DNA of 16,874 nt from Saccoglossus kowalevskii (GCF_000003605.2 NW_003126899.1:63645-80518); one strand, 5' to 3'; shown: positions 1 through 9,937, counted from the first letter of the stretch. Translations and numbers: made by a program. Notes: generated by a model from the letters alone, not told the origin.

Positions 1-9
1 GGGGGGGGG
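1..9. repeat. Poly-G run at the window edge
   Basis: Nine G residues open the window. The same kind of homopolymer occurs inside the window at 10625-10641 (G) and 5172-5185 (C), so long G/C runs belong to this genome. At an edge such a run may also mark a sequence gap. Confidence 0.6.
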
Positions 10-307
10 TAAGATACAGACATCATAATGTGTCATGCTTAAATTTTCAAGAACTTACTGATATGGTAATTATATGTTCTTAGTAATAAGAATTATGCCA
101 TTCATATGCAAATTTGACACCATTTATATGCAAATCTGCACAATGCCTGAACATAAAGCTGGGAAAATTAATGCCAGCATCATGAAATGTATTTAAAGCC
201 ATGTTGCCTCACTGCTTGAAGGACTCTGACACAAGAGATTCTGCACTTGGAGCATCTAGCTGATTGAATTATTTCACCAAAACCAAGTCACTATATACTT
301 AACTATA

Positions 308-480
308 TACTGTAAAATTGTTTATTTTCACTGGCAGTTAATTTCACAATCACCAGGTTTTATATTCACAAATTTGCCAAGGAGACAATGAGTTTTATTG
401 CAATTTGACATATTCATGTGGATTTAATTTAGCAATTTTTTTTTATCGGCAAAAATGGCAAAATTAATGCATTTACAGTA
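308..480. mobile_element. MITE family 1, copy 1
   Basis: The segment starts TACTGTAAAAT and ends ATTTACAGTA, giving inverted ends TACTGTAAA. Inside are TTCACTGG, TATTCATGTGGATTTAATTT and GGCAAAATTAAT. These are close to the second copy at 2212-2422 (TATTCACTGGGTTTCAATTT, GGCAAAATTAAA). Counting TA as the duplicated target, the element proper is 310-478. It has no coding capacity. This copy is more diverged than the second. Confidence 0.75.
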
Positions 481-2159
481 TTTTAAAAGGAATACCTCCC
501 TCTATGTGTTGCCATTTGTCATTTGTCAATAATAGATTATCTTTGATATACAATGAAATTCCAGTTCAGAGGTCCTAATATTAAAGTCTAGTTTCACAAT
601 GTGCCAATACACAATATGGACCACACCCACTGAAAACATGCAATCTTGTCTGCCATCTAATCTAAAATGCACAGTAACAATAATTAATTTAAACAGACTC
701 TCATAGTTTCCTAAACCTAATTTATAACTTATTCAGTTGTAATAGACTTTGATTTAGAAATGAATGCCTACAGCAAGAAATAGAAAGCTTTGTAACATTT
801 AACTTCATTAAAGTCACCTACATAAAAAGCCTTTACGATTAGGGTAAGTATAAAATAACAAATGTTGTTATGAAATATGGCAACCCATTGTATGTTCACT
901 ATCAGAAATAGTTGGAATGTTTAATTTGATAAGGTTCTCAATAACAAAATGTTATGAAAGTCCAGACTTTCTGTCGAAAGAACCCTGGTTATCCCCCAAC
1001 TTGCGAAACTTGTGTCTCTCACAAATTAAAGCTGCCAACTAACCCAGCATGCAATGAACCAGTCGTGAGTCAATGCTTTCTGTGCTTCCAACAGGATATT
1101 TTTGCCTCCAGGTAGTGGTGGCTGGTTAGAAAATTGCATTTAAGAATTCACACGGTAAATTATAATAAAAAAATTATTAATGAAAACCCTAATTAGTTAA
1201 CATGAGGTGGAAGGAAAGTAAAGTAGAATCTGATGGCAGATGATGTCCTTAGGCAGGACCATGTTTTATCCGAGGGAAACTACAAGATATTGAAGTAAAT
1301 CAGAACTTGCAATGAACTGGTTATATGACAGAGGTGATGAGAAACTATGCAAAGTAAACGCACAACCTTATATGGGTTTACTCTACTTATTTACAAAACT
1401 AAGTTTGTTTAATATTACATTTTAAATACCAAATTAGAATTGTAAAATATTCTACATAGTTATAATAAAATTGTTATTTACATGTATCTACATGAGAGCT
1501 TTGCAGTCATCCAACTGAGTTGTGTTGGTCCCATATGATATACATGTACATATTTATGATGAATGAAACATTGTACATTTATACAAAATGCATCCAAGGT
1601 AATTAAATTTACTAGTCATAATAATAATTACATGTGCACATGTAAGCTGGGAATGGCCAGCAATGGCCAAAAAAATACTCCACTTAAGAGATAAATCCAC
1701 ATAAAAAAGAATTGTTTTTTTAGACATATGATTAGCATAACAATAGATTCTATTGTTTTATATAAGTGTAGGTGTCACGTATCATACGAGAGAGGATACT
1801 GGACGCTGAAAATACAATTATTAATACAACTGGTATCTATTACATATTGAATTCACAACCTGCTACATGTTATTATAATATTATATTTCAATGTCATGAC
1901 AATTAATCTTGTAATATGTCTAATATGATACTTTGCCATTCAAGGATGAACTGTCATAAAACTGATACATAAAAGGATTAAGAACCGTCTTTCAACAAGT
2001 TACATTAAGAGATATGACATATTTCATTGTATGAATTGAACACACTTCTACTAGTACAAGTTTAGCACTTGACAAGAATTGTTACATACTGGGATTATTC
2101 CTATATTTCATAAGAATATACACATATAATTGAGTTTTCGCCCTTGTTTACATTGCAGT
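481..2159. other. AT-rich intron stretch, nothing coding seen
   Basis: Both strands are full of stops and no splice-bounded open frame stood out. The pattern TTCCAACAG, a 17-base segment, then GTAGTG near 1085-1120 looks like a micro-exon but has nothing else to support it. The only clear structure is an 18-bp palindrome at 1628-1645. Confidence 0.5.
1628..1645. repeat. Perfect 18-bp palindrome TTACATGTGCACATGTAA
   Basis: This is an exact self-complementary sequence built from two ACATGT hexamers around a central GC. ACATGTA is strikingly common throughout the window, so the palindrome may be a by-product of that bias. Confidence 0.8.
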
Positions 2160-2495
2160 AAATTACACGAATCCAGACCATAACAAAATTGACATACATG
2201 TACTGGGGTAATACTGTAAAATCACTAATTTTCCCTGGGTTTAAATTTCGCTGATATACCATTTCAGGCATATTCAATGGGTTTTAAATTTATGGTTTTA
2301 TCATTTAGATAATGTGTTCTATGCTAAATTTTACATATTCACTGGGTTTCAATTTAGCGCATTTTCCAGTCAGAGAAATAGGCAAAATTAAAACCCAGTG
2401 AATAATTAACCCCTTTACAGTACTCCCAAAAATATAGAATTCACAAATTCAGACCGTAAAAAAATCGACATACTGGGGTAATAGTCCCAAAACTA
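2160..2495. repeat. Old tandem duplication (about 60 bp) split by a MITE
   Basis: Unit 1 (ATCCAGACCATAAC...ACTGGGGTAATA, resuming CTCCCAAAAATAT after the MITE) and unit 2 (ATTCAGACCGTAAA...ACTGGGGTAATA, then GTCCCAAAACTAT at 2484 onward) are diverged copies of the same sequence. The MITE at 2212-2422 sits inside unit 1, so unit 2 preserves the uninterrupted site. Confidence 0.85.
2212..2422. mobile_element. MITE family 1, copy 2, with TA target-site duplication
   Basis: The ends are TACTGTAAAATC and CCCTTTACAGTA. The imperfect terminal inverted repeat extends inward for about 40 bp, including CTGGGTTTAAATTTCGC against the reverse complement of GCAAAATTAAAACCCAG. Comparison with the neighbouring empty unit (TAATAGTCCC) shows that one TA became two, so the element proper is 2214-2420 (207 bp). 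TA duplication points to Tc1/mariner-type mobilisation. The element is non-autonomous and has no ORF. Confidence 0.88.
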
Positions 2496-3224
2496 TAAGA
2501 AGTGATCTTAGTACTACCGACACTTCAGTACACAAATATTTCTTTTTTTAAATATTTTTTCTCATGTTCAGATGTAATTCTAGGTCTGTATGATACCATT
2601 GTTGAGCTGATACAAGCTGTGAATTTGTCTAAAATTAAATATGGACAAAAATGAGCCATGGACCTGGTTATCATCCTTAAGTTCCACTTATCAATACATT
2701 TTTCACTTTATTATAAAACCTGTCTAAAATAGATCATTAAAGTAACTGTGTTTCACTATTTAAGTCCACAATTCAAGGGTACTGATTAAACCACATAGAT
2801 ATGGCATGTATATAATTCAAGGACTACAACTAGTCTGAAGTACCATATACTAAGGCCAAAGTAATCAATTACTATTTTACGTCTCAATAATTTAAATAGT
2901 ACTGGGTAGTTAAGGTACTGCACACACTACATTGTACATACATTGTACATGTACTTGGAAGACAGAGAGAGGGCTGTGTACTTATCACAGGATTTGAAGG
3001 GCAGTAAATTGGACAGTAAGCATTCTGTTATGTGAAAAGACAGAAAATTTGTAGTATCTTAAATCAAAGATTAACCACAGGTTTCACTGTTTTTAAACTT
3101 CACTGATTTTACCTAATGAGTGAAAAATGTGTAAATCACAATATTATTTTTATTTTTACAATATATATGTATTATCATACATCTAGCACTGATAACAAGA
3201 GAATTCATTGCTCCATAAAAGCTA
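2496..3224. other. AT-rich intron stretch, nothing coding seen
   Basis: No gene, splice-bounded frame or strong repeat was found. A short local direct repeat of ACATTGTACAT lies near 2930-2950. Confidence 0.5.
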
Positions 3225-3356
3225 TACCGTATTTTCTCTATTAGTAATGCATACACGTAAATAACAGAAATGTGTGTATGGTCAAAATAAGTCAGATTTT
3301 ATTAATGACTCCAGGCATACAGAAAATGAAATTTTTGCTTCTAATAGAGCAAATGT
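3225..3356 (+). mobile_element. MITE family 2, copy A (plus orientation)
   Basis: It starts TACCGTATTTTCTCTATTAG and ends with a decayed terminus CTTCTAATAGAGCAAATG. The interior ATGGTCAAAATAAGTCAGAT is matched, reverse-complemented, in copy D. The right end no longer matches the family ending AATACAGTA. Confidence 0.75.
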
Positions 3357-3812
3357 TTGAAACAAATTTGCATTTCTCATTAGACTGTTCATAATTCATT
3401 TGGGGTAAAGTATGTCACCAACACTGAATGTGTTCCACATTAGAGATGAAACATTCAAACACTTTCCCGTGTTTACATCAGACAGAACAGAAGTATAGGC
3501 GAATACAATGTAATGCCAAGAAGCATGCAAAGTTCTAATAACAAACATTGCTCACTGAATAGCTACATGTACTAGCTTGCGATCTGCTGCACACATTACC
3601 TACTGTACTTTTGTATACATGAGCAGACGCATACATATTTAATAACAGCAAACAACATGATTATTAATATATTTGGATGCAAATGACTGGTTCTTGCCAA
3701 CCAGTCACTGTGCACTTCAGTAAAACAGAATGCCTTCACTGAACACAAATTGTCATTTGGGGCTATTACGAATACATGTACAAGCAGGAAAATGATGCAT
3801 AACAATAAGCAA

Positions 3813-3981
3813 TACCGTATTCACTCTATTAAAGGCACATCTCCAACAGAAGCATGTACAAATGCAAAATCCTTTGTTCTACCCCGGTATACTGAATAAT
3901 TACAAATATTACTCATTGTAACCATAGAAACACCGTTGTAATTTAATGAGCGTATACACTACTAATAGAACAAAGTGGGTA
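3813..3981 (-). mobile_element. MITE family 2, copy B (minus orientation)
   Basis: It starts TACCGTATTCACTCTATTAA and ends CACTACTAATAGAACAAAG then TGGGTA. Read on the minus strand, its distal part CTTCTGTTGGAGATGTGCCT matches CTTCTATTGGAGATGTACTT in copy C, so B is inverted relative to C. It is diverged and non-coding. Confidence 0.72.
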
Positions 3982-4265
3982 TCGCAAATTATACACGAAG
4001 GCAGTAACGACTGACGCATTCAACAAGAAAATTATTTTATATTCACTCAGTTAGTTGAACTGATAGCAGTATACATGTAGAAATGAAAAATGAGCTTGTA
4101 AGCCATCATAGTACATGTATGTAGAGGAAGCAGTTGTCATTTTTGGACAAAAAGTGAATATATCATAAGTGAACCGGTAAATGTACACCTATCGCATGGT
4201 AAGTAATACAGAGCACCAATGCTAAAATTTAACTTATAAATTTATATTTCTGTTTTCAATTGCAG

Positions 4266-4332
4266 ATTCTCCACACCTCAAACAGATTCTTGGCTTCAGT
4301 GAAGCTGAATCCGAGGACAGACTAAGAATGGT
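4266..4332 (+). CDS. Probable internal coding exon of an unrecognised plus-strand gene
   Basis: A pyrimidine-rich tract ending TTTTCAATTGCAG precedes the segment, and GTGAGT follows it at 4333, giving strong 3' and 5' splice sites. Of the three frames only one is open: AT + 21 codons + GT, reading SPHLKQILGFSEAESEDR then LRM. The other two frames contain stops. The composition (hydrophilic, E/S/K-rich, amphipathic) is protein-like and unlike the F/I/Y-rich noise of chance frames nearby. The exon is 67 nt, phase 1 to phase 2 (or 65 nt if the weaker donor GTGTGA at 4331 is used). I do not recognise the protein. No second plus-strand exon was found, so the host gene would have long introns overlapping the kinase gene in antisense. 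A chance splice-like segment remains possible. Confidence 0.55.
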
Positions 4333-4722
4333 GTGAGTGGATATATAATAGTGTTAATTTTCAAATATGATCACAATTTAATCAAATTGTTATCTAGCCT
4401 GTTACATGCAGACTGACAACTATGAAAACAGCAAGTCATCAAGTTCATACACATACAACACATACACAACCAAGTTCATGACGTTCTTGGTCCACATTTC
4501 ACTCATCTCGCATTGTCTATCATCTACTCTATAAACACTTGAAAATATTCAAATGATAGAAAAACCTCTTTAGAGAGCTCCAAAGAAAGGTTATCTTCAT
4601 AGTAATAATGGAATGAACCACTCTCCTACATTTGCACAGATGGGCAATGTACCACGGTACTGTGAAAACTAATGAAATTGTGGATAAAATACCATGTGTT
4701 TATGGAACAAACTACATTTGTA

Positions 4723-4882
4723 TACCATATTTGCTCTATTAGTAGTGCAGACATTTATGTAAATGACAGCGGCGGGTATAGTCAAAATATGTTATATTTT
4801 AATGATAACACATACAATTTTATATTTTTTGGTGTTTCTGCACTTCTATTGGAGATGTACTTCTAATAGAGAAAATACAGTT
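4723..4882 (+). mobile_element. MITE family 2, copy C (plus orientation)
   Basis: It starts TACCATATTTGCTCTATTAG followed by TAGTGCAG, and ends TTCTAATAGAGAAAATACAG. Inside, TATAGTCAAAATATGTTATAT parallels copy A, and CTTCTATTGGAGATGTAC parallels copy B. The plus-strand open frame across 4672-4866 is simply the element read through and should not be taken as a gene. Confidence 0.8.
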
Positions 4883-5139
4883 GTATAAAGGTTTATAATT
4901 ATTTGTTTTTTATGGCTTTCGTACATAGCTTAAATAGGCTAAACTGAAATCCAGTGCATATATCTCTGATAACCAAGAATGTATTGTTTCCTTCATAGAC
5001 TAGTGAATTTAAAACCTAGTGAATATCCCTGCAACATGAAATCTGCTAAAATTAGACTAGTGAATATTCCTCTTTGCTATAGACCCAACACAATGCTCAT
5101 ACTGACTGCAACACTGGCTGGAATATGTTAAGAAGTGTA
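4883..5139. other. Intron stretch with possible MITE family 1 remnant (about 4996-5066)
   Basis: The repeated phrases TTTAAAACCTAGTGAATAT and GCTAAAATTAGACTAGTGAA resemble the family-1 interior (minus-strand reading AAACCCAGTGAATAT). No ends are recognisable. This is weak and could be chance in AT-rich DNA. Confidence 0.35.
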
Positions 5140-5410
5140 CATTGTATACCAGAGATGCCATGGCCATGCAACCCCCCCCCCCCCCTTACTCTGGAGAGCA
5201 GATCCTCTGCCAACCATAAACTTCTGATTGACCAGGGATCACATGTGGTCACAGTCTTCAACTGTGACCTGTCTGATAGTAATTTTGGCCCCAAGGAGAC
5301 ATAGAATGCTCCATTTTAACTTAGAATTATCAAAAACTCCACACCCTGGTAGGGAGAACCCTATCTCTCCCCACTTGGTGGCACAGCTGAATTGCAGTGC
5401 TCCATCTTGA
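5140..5410. other. GC-richer island of unknown nature
   Basis: This part is less AT-rich than its surroundings and contains a C14 run (5172-5185) and a perfect 9-bp hairpin GGTCACAGT / ACTGTGACC (5247-5269). Open frames exist on both strands. One plus-strand frame reads SSANHKLLIDQGSHVV then TVFNCDLSD before a stop at about 5300, with fairly protein-like composition. No splice sites or homology were recognised. It may be a decayed exon, a transposon fragment or a dispersed repeat. Confidence 0.35.
5172..5185. repeat. Poly-C tract (14 C)
   Basis: This is an uninterrupted run of 14 C. Such runs are length-unstable and G-quadruplex-prone on the other strand. Confidence 0.9.
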
Positions 5411-5438
5411 AGTTTTTTTTCAAGAAAAACCCCTGGTA

Positions 5439-5557
5439 TACCACACTCGCTCTAGTATTAAAAGCAAACGCCACCAACATTAGCTAAATTAATAAAATTT
5501 GACTTATTTCGACCATAAATAACTTATCACAGCACTACTAATAGAGAAAATACAGTA
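5439..5557 (-). mobile_element. MITE family 2, copy D (minus orientation)
   Basis: It starts TACCACACTCGCTCTAG and ends CACTACTAATAGAGAAAATA then CAGTA, the best preserved terminus of the family. Read on the minus strand, ATGGTCGAAATAAGTCAAAT followed by TTTATTAAT matches copy A almost exactly, which fixes its inverted orientation. The length is 119 bp and it is non-coding. Confidence 0.8.
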
Positions 5558-6165
5558 CATGTAAAAAAAATAGTAGTGATCAATTTTCAAAAAAAAAAAA
5601 AAAAGATTATGTAACAGTAATAAATTTGACATCTGCAATTTGAATAATATGATTGATGTAAGGAGAAGTCATATAAGGCTATAAATGTCAATAGAACAAA
5701 ATATGAGATAACAAACAATTGTGTGTGTGAGATTTTGTCCCATGATTTTGAGGTGGTGAAATCCTAATGGTTGATACTCCCCCTCCCCTTTTCCTATTTC
5801 ACAAACCTCAATTGTACAGAATGTCTATACAGTGAAGTCACAAAGTCACTCATGAAGGCAATCACTTTATTTTAAAAAAAAAAAAAATTCTCATGCTTGT
5901 GATTCCACCGTTTTATTGAAATATAAATAACAAAGTTTGAATATTTTTAGTGGGATTGTACTGAAAACAAACCTGTTTTGAATTGGCCAGACTTAATGTT
6001 GATTGATTCATAGGCCAATATATTCTAAGGTCTATGATTGATTTAGCTTTATTTTTTGAGTCATTTCAGAACTGTGATAATACCATTTAGGAGATGACTA
6101 TTATAAAATCTGAGGGGAGATGGTACTACTATGCAAATTATATTTTTCCATTACTTGTTTTTGAG
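5558..6165. other. Intron stretch, nothing coding seen
   Basis: The stretch holds poly-A runs near 5590 and 5875 and otherwise unremarkable AT-rich sequence. No splice-bounded frame was seen. Confidence 0.5.
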
Positions 6166-6469
6166 TATCATGCGTGTGTATCAGTATTTCTAACTTTAAC
6201 TCACGAATCATTGGTTTCATGTGAAAATGTAGCTGCTTCTCTCTATCATGCGTGTGTATCAGTATTTCTAACTAACTCACGAATCCTTGGTTTCATGTGA
6301 AAATGTAGCTGCTTCTCTCTATCATGCGTGTGTATCAGTATTTCTAACTTAAACTCACGAATCATTGGTTTCATGTGAAAATGTAGCTGCTTCTCTCTAT
6401 CATGCGTGTGTATCAGTATTTATAACTTTAACTCACGAATCATTCATTTCATGTGAAAATGTAGCTGCA
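6166..6469. repeat. Tandem array, four copies of a 76-78 bp unit
   Basis: Units start at TATCATGCGTGTGTATCAGT at 6166, 6244, 6320 and 6398. Each runs through CTCACGAATCATTGG, TTTCATGTGAAAATG and TAGCTGCTTCTCTC. The second unit lacks two bases in TAACTTTAAC, giving a 76-bp period. The fourth is truncated at TAGCTGCAG and has CATTCATTTC in place of CATTGGTTTC. The apparent open frame at 6094-6300 is repeat sequence, not a gene. Confidence 0.96.
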
Positions 6470-7933
6470 GTTCAAATTGTTCACTCTCTGAATTGTTCAA
6501 TTGTGGTGTGAGACCTACATTGAGTTGGAAATGCCCACAACAACATCATCTAGTGTTTGCCAGACATCCTGTAATTTGATAGCATTACGTATTTTGATAG
6601 GAATAACAAATCAATACATGCAAGTTAAACCATTAACTTGCTTTGATGAATTTTGACAACCCAGTGACCTACTATTCTGAGAAATAGAACTCCTTTAGCT
6701 CTGATATGCATATGCATTATGTATTCAATGTACATGACAGGCAAGAAAAGGCACTTCTCAATTCCAGTCAGCTGGTTGAAATGTGATGTAGGAATAAGCT
6801 CCAAGATTGTCCCATTACGTTTTTTTCATTCACATTTATTTTTATCTTTTTATTATAAGCTGTTTTACATCCGGTGTTCTCCCAAGAGCCTCTGAGTCAT
6901 TGTAATTCTTTTGAAAACAAGATTAAATATACAAGCTAGATGATGCAATCTCATAAATACAAATTAGCCGCAATGCTTCAAGAACCTTTTCCTAGGGATT
7001 ACACTTGTTTCTATTCTCTTGTTTTATTTGAGAAGAAAAATGCAGTGAATCCTATTAATATTCAGATTATCTTTAATACTTATAATACTTAATGACCCAT
7101 ACATTTTTGAAATTTATTTTTTTATTTTTGGAAAATCAAATATTGGATCCAAATGAAGGTGGTAATTCTTGACAATTCTCATGTTGCTTTATTCCATACA
7201 TGAAATACAAACAGTTTTCAACAAGTAATAAGTGAAAATTGACTCAAATTTTGTCTGTTGGCTCCAAAATTAGGATTTATTTCCAGAAATATTGAAAAAT
7301 ATAAAGAAAAGTATAGACAAATTTAGGCGAGAAGTCTGACGGTGAAAAGTCTTCAAATTCTCTGGATGAAACACTGGTGATGCACCAAGTCACAACTAAC
7401 ATGTACATGTAGCAAATACTACAACATCAATATACCAGTCAACAATACCATACATGTCTAATACACCATACAGTTGTCTACACAACTACAATACATGTAT
7501 GTGACAGTTGTAGAGATAACAGATGCTCACAGTGAGGAAAATCAAAATAGAGTATTTTCGGTAACCTTGAAAATAAAAATACAATAGATAGGTACAACAT
7601 TAGCATAACTTTTTAATTTGCCATATTTGTTTAATTTAATTAATTTTGCAAATGAAATGTTCGTAATACATGATGGTATTCATGTACAAGCCAAGATTTT
7701 TGTATACAGAATTTGTTAAACGTGTTGCTAGAAACAGGAAGTACCCGATATGGCTTCATTTTCTACTCCAGCCATAAAAACATATAGGAACCGAACACAA
7801 AGTCTATGCAAGGTTGACTTTTGTTGTTGTTTGTTTTTTGACTGAAGTTGAATTATTAATTATTTAATAATAAAGGGTATAAATGTCAAACACCATGGCA
7901 TATAACACAGTAAACAACCCCTAATTAATTTAT
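6470..7933. other. AT-rich intron stretch, nothing coding seen
   Basis: No gene or well-formed element was recognised. It contains several TACATGTA octamers (about 7400 and 7493) and a local cluster of ACAGTTGT/ACAACT inverted phrases at about 7470-7515. Confidence 0.5.
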
Positions 7934-7935
7934 TA

Positions 7936-8608
7936 CAGCAAGTCTCAGAAGTATTGGGGCAGCCAATTTGCAAACACGCTAGCGAATTAGCTAACTGCTT
8001 GGGTTTTGACTAAACAGTTGGATTTTGAATCTCGCTGTCGTCGACTCATGGTCACGTCCAGTCTATATTGCATTAGGGAACATAGTATGCTTTTACGTAG
8101 CCTGGTACATGTCCGGATTCCTCTGAATGATTTGCTTTGCAAGGCTGATATGATAAATGCGATTAATCCATCGATATTTACTATATGGGGTAGCCATCTT
8201 GAACACTGATTGAAACTAAATAAAGAGACAAGTTGAGAAACAGTTTCCCATAAATCGGGAGAAAATAAATTTTCACATCCAAACGATTCGTTGAGGTAAC
8301 ATTAAACCAACCGCTAATAAAATTCAATTTAATTCATAGTTTTTGCATAGACAATTCCCTTGTATACGAACATCTCATTACCCGAAGAAAATAGAACAAT
8401 TTCCCTGGTATATTTGAAAGCGAAATCGACATCCAAGTAAAGTATTAGGACTGTCCTCTACTGTTACATAGATTCACCCAGAGTGGGTGTGACCACAGAA
8501 CGGCACCAGTGAGATTCGAAAGCCAACCATTCAGTCAAAACCAAAGCAGTTATCTAATTCGATAGTGTGTTTGCAAACTGGCTGCCCCAATACTTCTGAG
8601 ACTTGCTG
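7936..8608. mobile_element. Non-autonomous Tc1/mariner-type transposon, 673 bp
   Basis: The element begins CAGCAAGTCTCAGAAGTATT and then GGGGCAGCC, and ends in the reverse complement of the same. It is flanked by TA on both sides (7934-7935 and 8609-8610). The terminal inverted repeats run about 130 bp (roughly 7936-8065 and 8479-8608). The first 30 bases are identical and the match weakens inward. The start CAGN...CTCAGAAGTATTGGG resembles Tc1-family ends. The core holds no transposase: the frames at 8006-8209 (no ATG start) and on the minus strand at 8550-8807 are short and unrelated to DDE enzymes. It would have depended on a transposase supplied in trans. Confidence 0.92.
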
Positions 8609-8610
8609 TA

Positions 8611-9753
8611 ATGATCATTTGTTTCATATTACTCATAAAATATATATCCAACAGCTTTGATTCAAAAAAGAATATACATTGGGTGGAATTTAGAGAAAGG
8701 CACACATGGAAAGATAAGTATATATTGGTCATGATGTTTTTCAATACCCATATAGCACTGTTTAAACACAATACATAGGTTATATGGGAGGCAACAGATA
8801 AGCACACTGGACATTTGTAAACACTACACGTATAGTAGGACTAGTTCAATGGGATTTTGTCACAGGTAGAGATGACCTTGTACATGTATCACAGTAGTAA
8901 GAAATGCTTTGATACCAGTTTGATCAGTGCTTAAGTACGTGCAATTAAAACAAGTAGCTGTCTTAATATTCATACAAAAATCAAACACCTGCAAAGGAAA
9001 CACCTTGAGTCACCTTTTCCCCTTGGATGAGTATGCACAGACAAATCTCCCGGAAAACAGCCTAAAGTATCACAGCTGATTCACACAAAAATCCACCAGG
9101 AGTATTTTAATCACCTCCGTTCTTTGTTATGATAATTTATTTAGCTTTATTGCTGTTCTGGGGAACCCTCTACAGCGATAAATACAGAACATAGAACTCC
9201 GGGGAAAAAAATGTTGATATTAGAAATTTTGCGATACTATGATATTGTTATTGCATTCACTAGTGAATATAGCCTAGAGGAGACTCAACTGGAAGCCTAT
9301 CAATATTTGATTTGTTAAATTAGTATGTGTTGTAACTTGTAATCAAATACATGCGACATTATTATAGGGATATGAATTGGAAATCACGTTTTGAGATAAA
9401 TCAGACTCCAGGGTCTTCAGGCAAAAAGAAATTGTTGGCAGTTTCCAAATGTTGACATAGAATACATGAAGGTCTTGTCATTGCAAGATATTGAATTTAA
9501 ATTTCCGAACACGCGATTACATTAGTCATGATTTAATAATTCAGGAATTTACATCCCACTGACATAACAAGGAGATATTGAAAAATATATAGTTGTACGT
9601 CATAACAACAACACTGGTAAAATACATTTCTGTACAGGAAATACAAACATACAGGTATGTAAGGTAGTTCCAAGAAATTTGACAATCCCTCTGGGAAGTA
9701 TCAATTTCATTGCAGTTAGGAATTAACTATTAATATGCACAGAGCAGTTCAAA
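8611..9753. other. Intron stretch, nothing firmly coding
   Basis: The stretch contains a 14-bp palindrome ATTCACTAGTGAAT (9255-9268). On the minus strand, CCTTTGCAG at about 8990 is a fair 3' splice site followed by roughly 42 open codons down to about 8863. The predicted residues are unrecognised and no good donor follows, so it is not called. Confidence 0.45.
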
Positions 9754-9937
9754 TACTGTAAAATCTGTATTAAAAGCCGCGGCTTCTAATAAAATGGTAC
9801 AATGCAACAGAGGGGATGCGGCTTCTATTAGAGCATCTACACATATGAGAAACGGTGAATTTTTAGGTCTCAGTTGTTCAAAAAGAATGGGTGCGGCTTC
9901 TATTAGGGATGCGGCTTCTAATACAGATTTTACGGTA
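9754..9937. mobile_element. MITE family 3 with 27-bp inverted ends and internal repeats
   Basis: The left end starts TACTGTAAAATCTGTATTA and runs to GCCGC. It pairs with the right end (GCGGCTTCTAATACAG...TTTTACGGTA) with two mismatches in 27. TA at each edge is a likely target duplication. GCGGCTTCTA occurs four times in direct orientation (9779, 9818, 9893, 9911); the first copy overlaps the palindrome GAAGCCGCGGCTTC-like junction at the left end. The open frame across it (9794-9982) is the element itself and not a gene. The phrase TTCTATTAGAG is shared with MITE family 2. Confidence 0.85.

Noticed and set aside
8006-8209. Open frame inside the 673-bp transposon
   Set aside because: It starts at TTG, is too short and lacks any transposase feature. 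It overlaps the terminal inverted repeat.
8550-8807. 85-codon minus-strand open frame
   Set aside because: It overlaps the right arm of the transposon and is rich in low-complexity hydrophobic residues, with no family signature.
8863-8990. Minus-strand segment after CCTTTGCAG with about 42 open codons
   Set aside because: The acceptor is fair, but there is no good donor. The residues do not match the expected second kinase exon, so chance is likely.
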